A DNA stretch of 7,717 nucleotides from the NCBI GenBank assembly GCA_018400515.1, contig JAGYMR010000125.1, forward strand, positions 1 to 7,717. The letters are read 5' to 3'. The stretch's first letter is position 1; every line of letters starts with the position of its first letter. This DNA is from Tangfeifania sp. (GTDB lineage: Bacteria; Bacteroidota; Bacteroidia; Bacteroidales; Prolixibacteraceae). The notes beneath the pieces were generated by a model that ran no database searches, had not been told where the DNA came from, and was given only the letters and a program-made list of their open reading frames with translations. Positions 1-6,089 of the stretch are shown here, piece by piece. The position numbers and the translations under genes were made by a program.

Positions 1-2770
1 CGGCATAGCCCGAACCGGTATGCGCATTCTTCTGGTTGGTAAAGACAATAAACATGCTCTCTTTGGGCTGAAAAGTCAGCGGAACGGTTGTCCGGCCGTC
101 TTCCACGGCATAGTCATTCAGCATGCGTACCTCCCCTGTCACGGCATCCCACAGTTGGGGTTTCAGTCCGTTGACCCGGAAAGAGGGTTTCACCTTTATC
201 TCTTCAGTCGTACTTTGATTGGTCAGGAAATAGATCTCCATTCCCGGCAATGTCCGGTGGGTCCATAGCACGGGATTCTCCTTCCCGAAATCAACATCTT
301 TTTCCACTGCCAGTTTATCAAGCACTTCCTGAAGCTCCATCCCCGTGAAGAGATGTCCTTCCCCGTACTCATGGAAAGCATTTCCCGGTTGACCGGGCCA
401 CAGGCGATCCGCAATTTGCTTCACCTGGTCATCGCATTCCGGATAATTTTCCAGGCTGGGCGACCGTTGGGGTTTGGGACCCAGGACAGCAGCTCCTGCA
501 CGAACCAGTTCTTCAATTTTTTGCAGCACTTCGGGCCGCATCGTTTCAACGTTGGGCAGCACCATCAGTTTGTAGGACATGCCATCCGGAAGCACCAGCC
601 GGCCATCCTCTACCGATAAGCGGTTCATGATCACTTCCGCATTGATATAATCGTAGGAATAGCCCTCCGGCAGTTCCGGCTCCTGAGTTCCGGACATTTT
701 TGGCGCGTCCTCCCCGATGAAATAGCAAACATCGGCTGCATATTTTCCTTTCTGCAGCATTCCCTGGCAGCGCCGCAGGTAATCGACCCACTCTTTCCCC
801 TGGTCAAACCAGGTATTGTGCCGGTTAAACTCTGTTGAGAACCAGGCGTTCACTCCCGGAATCCGCTCATCGTCGGGTTGATGGATGTACAGGTGAAGCA
901 CAAAATGGTTGATCCCCTCCGTATAGCTCCAGTCCCCGCGGGTTTTCAGCACGGCCGGGTGGCGCCGGTAAGCCTGGGCTGCAGCGGTAAAAGCCTCGGC
1001 AGATGTAATGGGCTTCCCGTAAATATGGGCAGCAGAAGAGGCGGATTTGCATTCAATATTTCCAAGGGATCCTTCATTCCAGTACTCCCCGCTTACGAGG
1101 TTCGATTGTCCCCCGTACATCAGAAACTCGCTGGGGAATCCCCAGTGTCCGTAATTTTCAAGCCACAGCTTCAGGTTATGCTCATTGGATATTTTTCGCA
1201 ATCCTCCCACATAATCATAAGCAATATCGGTGGCAACCAACCGCCGGAGATCCCAAAGGAAGCGGTCCGATTTCCCGGCACTTTCCACAATGCGACCCGA
1301 CAATACGGGAAGGTACTTCACCGGATTATAACCGTACTTTTCCTCAAACCGCTCCTCAAAACCATCGGTCCAGTTCTGCGAACCCATCTCATAACTGTCG
1401 GCGATCACATATTTAAAGGCCGGACGGCTCTCTTCCGGAATGCGTTTCAGATATTCCCCGATGTATTGTTCGAAATGGAAACGGGCCAGTTCTTCATTCA
1501 TTTTATCGATTTCATACCCTTTCCCCTGCGGGGCGGCCGGGGCATTTTGAGTGCCTGTGGGGGTCATTCCCACACGCAGGACCGTCCAGGTGCCTTCGGG
1601 GGCATCCCATGTCAGCACGCCGTTTTCATCCATTTTATCGCTCAGATCAATGACCTCACCGATTTTCAGCTGGTCATTTTCAACGGCGTCCTGCGTGTCC
1701 CAGATGTAGGTGTAAAAATTGGGAGCAGGCGTTGGATGCATCTTCCCGAGGGTTTTTTCAACATACTCCTCCAGGTAAGCCCCTTCGGTAATCACTATCT
1801 CAGAGAAACCGGCTTCAGGGACATTGCTGACCAGGCCCGAGCAAACCAGTTTAAACCGGTCGGAAGTAACTCCGGAAAGGGACAGTGCCAATGGTCCGTG
1901 GGTCACAGGCCCCACATTGGGATCCGTTTTCTGGCGGTCAAATTCAAACGACCGCACAGATTTATATTCGCCGTCAACCCAGGCAAAAAGTTCCGCCTGG
2001 CAACGGAAAAGAGGTTCGGCAGGATGCAGAATAAGGCTCCGGGCAGTGATGGCCTCATCCGACTGAATATCGATCGTATATTTCTGGTGTTTTCCGATCT
2101 CAAAAAAGGCGGCACTTTTTTCATCTCCGTCCATCCAGTTGGAAGGATTATCCACCGCGGGAGTTGTTTCAATCTTTGCATTCTGTTTGCTGATTTTTTC
2201 ATCCTCCGCACCGATGGATTTAAAAGCAAGCACATAGGTATCCTGAAACTCTTCGGCAGGTTTTTCCAGTTTCACCCGGACATCTCCCTGAACATCGGTT
2301 TCTGAATAAACCAAATGCCGCATGGCCTTGTCGTATGTAACCCAGGGACCTCCGCTCTGGCTCCATCCGGGGCAGTTAAAGGAACCAATGTCGATTCCCA
2401 GGCGGTGCCCCTCTTCAACAGCGTGCACCATGATCTCCCACCATTTATCGCTGAACAGCGGTACCTTCCCGTCCACTTCATCGGGATTGATGTTTCCGAT
2501 AAAAGCGGCCCCAATGCCAAAATCCTTCATGGCCTCTAGGTCTTTGGTAACCCCCTCTTTGGATATATCATCCCCGATCCAGTAATAATAACACCAGATC
2601 TTATTCGAATCCTGCGGGGTGACAAACCCGTTCTGAATGCGATCATACTTCGCCTTCGGCAGTTCACCGGTTTTGGAACAGCCGGAAAAACCGATCATCA
2701 TTGCCATCAAAAAGAAGACCCCATAGTGTCTTTTTCTGTTTTTTTCCCTAAAAATTGTTTTTACCATCAT
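1..2770 (-). CDS. GH106-type alpha-L-rhamnosidase, lipoprotein, C-terminus cut off
   Basis: I translated this frame by hand; it is open from the ATG at 2770 to the left edge (923 residues, no stop). The predicted activity is release of alpha-linked L-rhamnose from a plant or algal glycan, outside the inner membrane. The start is a tandem ATG-ATG (2770-2765). A basic n-region and a hydrophobic stretch lead to a lipobox (FSGC) with Cys31. Family-like blocks follow in order: WCYYYW near residue 59 with EGVTKDLEAMK after it, WDTQDAV near 357, DSYEMGSQNWTD near 458-469, SDRFLWDLRR near 508, ENYGHWGFPSEF at 538-549, SGEYW near 560 and SAEAF near 590. E461, E562 and E592 are candidate catalytic or metal-site acids, judged from memory of the characterised family member BT0986 and not proven here. 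The start lies 51 bases after the previous stop, so co-transcription is likely. GH106 enzymes usually have about 900-1,150 residues, so only the C-terminal end is missing. Confidence 0.88.
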   Translation of the reverse strand, partial: MMVKTIFREKNRKRHYGVFFLMAMMIGFSGCSKTGELPKAKYDRIQNGFVTPQDSNKIWCYYYWIGDDISKEGVTKDLEAMKDFGIGAAFIGNINPDEVDGKVPLFSDKWWEIMVHAVEEGHRLGIDIGSFNCPGWSQSGGPWVTYDKAMRHLVYSETDVQGDVRVKLEKPAEEFQDTYVLAFKSIGAEDEKISKQNAKIETTPAVDNPSNWMDGDEKSAAFFEIGKHQKYTIDIQSDEAITARSLILHPAEPLFRCQAELFAWVDGEYKSVRSFEFDRQKTDPNVGPVTHGPLALSLSGVTSDRFKLVCSGLVSNVPEAGFSEIVITEGAYLEEYVEKTLGKMHPTPAPNFYTYIWDTQDAVENDQLKIGEVIDLSDKMDENGVLTWDAPEGTWTVLRVGMTPTGTQNAPAAPQGKGYEIDKMNEELARFHFEQYIGEYLKRIPEESRPAFKYVIADSYEMGSQNWTDGFEERFEEKYGYNPVKYLPVLSGRIVESAGKSDRFLWDLRRLVATDIAYDYVGGLRKISNEHNLKLWLENYGHWGFPSEFLMYGGQSNLVSGEYWNEGSLGNIECKSASSAAHIYGKPITSAEAFTAAAQAYRRHPAVLKTRGDWSYTEGINHFVLHLYIHQPDDERIPGVNAWFSTEFNRHNTWFDQGKEWVDYLRRCQGMLQKGKYAADVCYFIGEDAPKMSGTQEPELPEGYSYDYINAEVIMNRLSVEDGRLVLPDGMSYKLMVLPNVETMRPEVLQKIEELVRAGAAVLGPKPQRSPSLENYPECDDQVKQIADRLWPGQPGNAFHEYGEGHLFTGMELQEVLDKLAVEKDVDFGKENPVLWTHRTLPGMEIYFLTNQSTTEEIKVKPSFRVNGLKPQLWDAVTGEVRMLNDYAVEDGRTTVPLTFQPKESMFIVFTNQKNAHTGSGYA

Positions 2771-2821
2771 GCTTCTCAGTTGTAATTTATTAATTGTGAT
2801 TTATTTATTTGCATTTTTCTG

Positions 2822-5680
2822 TCACAGTACATTTTGCTCTTTCCGGATCCGGTCGAGCAACACCTCCCGGCCACCTTCAAAAAGGTAGATCTTTCCGCGC
2901 AGGTGGTACCTTTTGGTCAGCGGGAAATCCACGGGATCAAGTGCCACGCCCACCTTCGTCCCTTCTTTCCGGAGGCAGTAAATCGCATTGGGCCATGCCA
3001 TGCAAAGAAGTTTTTCCCCGTCCGCCGACTGCACAGCAATGATCCCCGTACCCGGGACCTTTTCTTCCCCGGTGGCAGGGATCTTTTCCCAGGCACCGTT
3101 TTTGAACACAAATGTCCGCTCACCCGTTTCATCCTCAAAAGCGGTCCCTTCGAGATCAATCAGTAAGGCCTGCGGCTCATGTTGCAATCCGGCCTCATCG
3201 TTTTGCCACCAATATTCAAGGTCCACATCCTGGTTGTTGGGAGTGATCCGTCCTCCCCGGCGCCAGGCACCCTCCACAGACTCCAGCCAAAGGGATGAGC
3301 CCTCACTCGCTTTCCAATCCAATGCGGGAGTTGATTCAAAGATAGGAAATAAGATTTGAAACTGGTCCTCAGAAAAGGGTGAAGCGAACCGGACGGGTGG
3401 AATCTTTGTTCCTTCGGCAGCGGTTACCGCTTCGATTTTTATTTTTTCAGGTTCATCCACCGGTTCTCCGACCTGTACCTTCAGCTCCTGTTCGTTCGAG
3501 TCGGAATGGACCAGAAAGACAGCACCAAAGTCCCCCGCTTCATCACAGAAAACCTGGTACCCGTCATGGGCTGAATTCCGCGCGTGCGACAACAGGCGCC
3601 ATTCATCCCCCTCTTTTTTCCATATCCGCGGGTACCTGAATTTGGAAAGCCCCGTAATAATTACCGGAATATAATCCTTCCCGCCTTTGATGGAAAAACG
3701 GGCCCGGTTGTTTTCCGCCTTAATTTTCACGGGCAGGTGCGAAAGCACCGTTCCCTGCGGACAGGCGGTTACTTCCGGAAGGCCGTTCGCATAACGGACA
3801 GCCTCCCTCCGGGGAGCCTCCGCATTGTCCCTGGCCCCGTAAGGGAGCCAGAACCCGTCGATCTCAAAAACATCGCCTTTTTTCAATTCAAGGTTTTCCG
3901 TATCAGGCACCAACAGGAGACGGGTCCCTTTTTCGGTGTCCCCCTGGAATCGCTCCAGATATTTTCCGGTTTGCAACGAAGCAGCGGGTCCGGTATTCCC
4001 CGGTCCGGAGAAGCGACGAATCACAATGCCGTTGGAGCCCCGGTTCCGGATGCTGTCCCCCAGCACCGCCAGAAACGCATTCTCCGAAGGCAGATCCACG
4101 CCCCGGAAGGGGAACGGGGATTTTTCAAAATCGATCTCCTGTATCCCTGTGCCGGTGGCCGCAAACCGGTTATAGCGAAGCCGCTGTATGGCGGATGTTA
4201 TGCTCAGAAAGCGGAAGTTGGCCTGGGCATCTGCAATGGATAAAGGCTTTAACACTTCATAACGGACGTTAAAAAAGCTGCGGAGTTCATCTGACTGGGG
4301 GGTCTCCCAGATATCGGCCGTGGCTTTGATACTGCCGTCGGAACTGATGTAATTCAGTTGAATATCGAACCAGTTGGGACCGGTGCTGCGGTAAACCGTG
4401 CTTTCATATTTCAGGTGCTGCCACTTTTCCCCGTCATAAAAATTCAGGAAGCTGTGCCCGGCAATATTATCGTGCTGAGGTTGTCCCCGCCAGTAGGTTT
4501 TCTGACTCATGGCCCGGAAGTCGGCAATCGAAACCCCTCCCAGTCCGGCAAACTTAAAGGGAACATAGCAAGTGGTTTCGGTAACCCCGGTGGAACTGTG
4601 GAAATAATCCATCCAGGCTCCCAGGGAGGACCAGTGTTTGGTCATGTGCCTTCCCCAGTTCTGGTAAAGGTGATACGACGTAAGGGTATGCTCCTCGCCG
4701 GGGTCCAGGTACAAAGGAAAAAAAGTTTCGCTGAAGGGGGTATCTTCGGGGTTGTAAAACTTCTCCTCTTTCTCCCCCGCAAAATTTTTGGAAACCTGCA
4801 CCGTAACCGGCAACGGATGGCCCCCTTCATCCAGCACCATCCCCCCTTCCACGATGCATCCGCCAACCACCGACTCATGACAGATGTAGATTTTCCGGGG
4901 GGTGGAATCGTTTTTCAGGGAAAAAGCGACGGTTTCGTAAAGGTTGGGGGTTTCATAAAACTCTTTCTGGAAGCTTCCCGAGGTGACCGAACCCACCGAA
5001 TAATAGCCTTTCCGGGCATTGTAGGTAACGCTGGTTTCCCCTTCATGCAAAGTAAAGGCCGTATCCGGCAGGGGTTCCTCCTCGCCGAAGACCGGAAAAT
5101 GAAAAGGTTGTTTCACGCCCTCCTTAAAGGACTCACAGGAGAAAGAAGCCGGGGCAATGCCCTTCACCCGCAGTTCCTTTGCATCAAAATCACCGGTACC
5201 ATGCCAGGTAACCTCGGCCAGCATCTTTTCGGGATAACAATACAATGCCAGGTCCCCTTTGAGAGGGGCCACTGTTCCGTCAGGCGTCGCCACCTGCAGG
5301 TCAAACCAGTGAATCTCAGAAAAATAGGGTCCTCTCCGGTAAAGGTTGATGCGGGAGGGCTCAGGGCTATTCCGGGTGGACCAAACCGTTCCTTCGCTGT
5401 CTTCTATCTCCATCCAGAGCCATTCCCGGCTACCTGCCCCGGTAAGCAGATGGGGTTTCTCCAGCTGTCCTGTCAGCTGATACTCTTCTGCCAGGATCTG
5501 AAAAGCGGTCCGCGACGAATCGGTATAACTAACCTCCAGGGCCGGTCGCTCCGCAACAGGCTGGTAACTAAAATCCTCGTCCCAGCGGGTATCTTTCTCC
5601 TGTTTACACTGTGAAAATAAAATTCCGGTCAGTATGAGGGCCGGAATAAAAAAGATGGCTTTAAAGTTTTTTCGTTTCAT
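2822..5680 (-). CDS. Large exported lipoprotein of unknown family, possible carbohydrate-active protein
   Basis: This is a complete 952-residue protein. Residues 1-24 form a lipoprotein signal: basic KRKNFK, a hydrophobic core, then FSQC with Cys25 as the probable lipidated residue. Gln just before Cys is atypical but occurs in Bacteroidota. The residues after Cys (KQEKD) resemble the charged export signal that sends Bacteroidota lipoproteins to the cell surface. The mature part shows no transmembrane segment and alternates short hydrophobic and polar strands, suggesting a mainly beta fold. It is rich in Trp, Tyr and Phe. The segment around residues 345-480 is the most distinctive (HWSSLGAWMDYFH near 349-361, GLGGVSIADF near 380, and an NWFDIQLNY block further on). 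I recognise no glycosidase, lyase or esterase signature. The start at 5680 is chosen because it directly precedes the signal peptide; the leader before it is A-rich without a Shine-Dalgarno. Its position between a sulfatase and a rhamnosidase suggests glycan binding or cleavage, but this is inference. Confidence 0.85.
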   Translation of the reverse strand: MKRKNFKAIFFIPALILTGILFSQCKQEKDTRWDEDFSYQPVAERPALEVSYTDSSRTAFQILAEEYQLTGQLEKPHLLTGAGSREWLWMEIEDSEGTVWSTRNSPEPSRINLYRRGPYFSEIHWFDLQVATPDGTVAPLKGDLALYCYPEKMLAEVTWHGTGDFDAKELRVKGIAPASFSCESFKEGVKQPFHFPVFGEEEPLPDTAFTLHEGETSVTYNARKGYYSVGSVTSGSFQKEFYETPNLYETVAFSLKNDSTPRKIYICHESVVGGCIVEGGMVLDEGGHPLPVTVQVSKNFAGEKEEKFYNPEDTPFSETFFPLYLDPGEEHTLTSYHLYQNWGRHMTKHWSSLGAWMDYFHSSTGVTETTCYVPFKFAGLGGVSIADFRAMSQKTYWRGQPQHDNIAGHSFLNFYDGEKWQHLKYESTVYRSTGPNWFDIQLNYISSDGSIKATADIWETPQSDELRSFFNVRYEVLKPLSIADAQANFRFLSITSAIQRLRYNRFAATGTGIQEIDFEKSPFPFRGVDLPSENAFLAVLGDSIRNRGSNGIVIRRFSGPGNTGPAASLQTGKYLERFQGDTEKGTRLLLVPDTENLELKKGDVFEIDGFWLPYGARDNAEAPRREAVRYANGLPEVTACPQGTVLSHLPVKIKAENNRARFSIKGGKDYIPVIITGLSKFRYPRIWKKEGDEWRLLSHARNSAHDGYQVFCDEAGDFGAVFLVHSDSNEQELKVQVGEPVDEPEKIKIEAVTAAEGTKIPPVRFASPFSEDQFQILFPIFESTPALDWKASEGSSLWLESVEGAWRRGGRITPNNQDVDLEYWWQNDEAGLQHEPQALLIDLEGTAFEDETGERTFVFKNGAWEKIPATGEEKVPGTGIIAVQSADGEKLLCMAWPNAIYCLRKEGTKVGVALDPVDFPLTKRYHLRGKIYLFEGGREVLLDRIRKEQNVL

Positions 5681-5817
5681 TCGTTTATATGTTTAAAATT
5701 TCAGCAGGAGAAAAATGTTGGAACGATGATACACAAACAAAAAAGAATCCTCATCCTGTAGTATCCCACAAAATGGCCAACATCCCATTTTTTGATTAAA
5801 TCTTTCCAGTAACCCGA

Positions 5818-5839
5818 ACAGTACACCTCCCCCTACTGT
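5818..5839. promoter_or_regulatory. Dyad ACAGTA-N10-TACTGT, possible operator
   Basis: Perfect 6-base arms (5818-5823 and 5834-5839) flank a 10-base C-rich spacer. The centre-to-centre distance of 16 bases would suit a dimeric DNA-binding protein. The left arm overlaps GTACACC, which is the reverse complement of the GGTGTAC found in the direct repeat about 90 bases away. It lies about 140-160 bases upstream of the lipoprotein start. Six-base arms can arise by chance, so this is only a candidate. Confidence 0.3.
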
Positions 5840-5854
5840 CCGTCTGGCAGAAGT

Positions 5855-5890
5855 CTGTTTCGCTCCGTGTTGCAATATACCCTGAAACAG
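5855..5890. repeat. Inverted repeat CTGTTTC ... GAAACAG with 22-base loop
   Basis: The arms at 5855-5861 and 5884-5890 are perfect 7-base complements separated by 22 bases that contain a TTGCAA palindrome. In RNA this could form a hairpin with a large loop; in DNA it could be a protein-binding dyad or the end of a dispersed intergenic repeat. No function can be assigned from this single copy. Confidence 0.4.
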
Positions 5891-5896
5891 CGGAAA

Positions 5897-5910
5897 ACCC
5901 TTTTGAGGGT
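5897..5910 (-). terminator. Small hairpin followed by a short T run, weak terminator-like
   Basis: On the minus strand, ACCCT-CAAA-AGGGT forms a 5-base-pair stem with a tetraloop, followed directly by TTT and then CC. It lies about 30 bases beyond the stronger terminator at 5937-5975 and could serve as a backup. The stem is short and the T run is brief, so chance is a serious alternative. Confidence 0.3.
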
Positions 5911-5941
5911 GTACCAAAAATTTTTTGTGGTGTACCAAAAA
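5908..5941. repeat. 13-base direct repeat GGTGTACCAAAAA, 21 bases apart
   Basis: Identical copies occupy 5908-5920 and 5929-5941. The start-to-start spacing of 21 bases is two helical turns, which would put both copies on the same DNA face. The spacer is itself rich in T, so the centre forms an imperfect dyad (ACC, A run, T run, GGT). The arrangement fits a regulator-binding site upstream of the lipoprotein gene, about 230-260 bases before its start. The second copy includes the A run that forms the T tract of the minus-strand terminator. Confidence 0.6.
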
Positions 5942-5975
5942 GGATTGATTCCGGAGGTTTTCCATCCGGCAATCC
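5937..5975 (-). terminator. Intrinsic terminator downstream of the sulfatase gene
   Basis: Read on the minus strand, GGATTG pairs with CAATCC, CCGGA with TCCGG and GG with CC around an AAAA loop. This gives 13 base pairs interrupted only by a single-base bulge and a three-base bulge. TTTTT follows the stem immediately. It lies about 115 bases after the sulfatase stop, which is a sensible distance. It implies that most sulfatase transcripts end here and that the downstream lipoprotein gene has its own promoter. Confidence 0.7.
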
Positions 5976-6000
5976 ACCACTTCTTATTCCGGAAGGTGGT
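5976..6000 (-). other. Hairpin abutting the terminator
   Basis: On the minus strand, ACCAC(C)TT pairs with AAGTGGT: seven base pairs with one bulged C and a ten-base loop. It ends exactly where the terminator stem begins, so the two hairpins would stack in the sulfatase 3' untranslated RNA. It may stabilise the 3' end or aid termination, but no function is shown. Confidence 0.4.
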
Positions 6001-6061
6001 ATAAAATGCCCGCAGAAGGTACTTTCCAAAATGGAAAACAGCAAAGCGGGAACCGGGGTGG

Positions 6062-6081
6062 ACCCGAATCTTTCTTCGGGT
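6062..6081 (-). other. Hairpin just after the sulfatase stop
   Basis: ACCCGAA and TTCGGGT are perfect 7-base arms with a six-base loop, starting about 8 bases after the sulfatase stop codon. No T run follows on the minus strand, so it is not a canonical intrinsic terminator. It may protect the transcript's 3' end or act as a weak pause site. Confidence 0.4.
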
Positions 6082-6089
6082 TAGGTAAG

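Larger units (their letters stand above)
5681..6089. other. Structured intergenic region with no convincing gene
   Basis: This gap of about 410 bases separates the sulfatase stop from the start of the 952-residue lipoprotein. It is AT-rich in parts and holds at least six inverted repeats plus one direct repeat, listed separately. Two overlapping minus-strand open frames (5693-5980 and 5796-6044) run through it, but both cross the terminator hairpin and lack recognisable protein features, so I do not call them genes. The promoter of the downstream lipoprotein gene should lie between about 5700 and 5936. I see no clean match to the Bacteroidota -7 box (TAnnTTTG); the nearest approximation is TATATTGC on the minus strand near 5873-5880. 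Confidence 0.7.

Noticed and set aside
878..2305. A 475-codon plus-strand open frame.
   Set aside because: It is antisense to the GH106 gene, whose translation shows clear family motifs. The plus-strand product has low-complexity, His/Phe/Gly-rich composition and no recognisable domain, typical of a shadow frame.
2771..2821. AT-rich gap between the lipoprotein and rhamnosidase genes as a possible promoter or terminator.
   Set aside because: It is only 51 bases, has no stable GC-containing stem and no clear promoter boxes. It looks like a simple spacer within a transcript, with a weak GAGA-type ribosome-binding sequence before the ATG.
4358..5614. A 418-codon plus-strand open frame.
   Set aside because: It lies wholly opposite the 952-residue lipoprotein, which has a good signal peptide and normal composition. 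The plus-strand product has no signal, domain or plausible neighbour.
5693..5980. A 95-codon minus-strand open frame in the spacer, starting at GTG.
   Set aside because: It runs through the terminator hairpin, the T tract and the direct repeat, and its N-terminal part merely translates those repeats (FLVH twice). Its composition is not protein-like.
5796..6044. An 82-codon minus-strand open frame in the spacer, overlapping the previous one in another frame.
   Set aside because: It spans both stacked hairpins, has no ribosome-binding site or domain that I can see, and conflicts with the other open frame. It may be part of an intergenic repeat rather than a gene.
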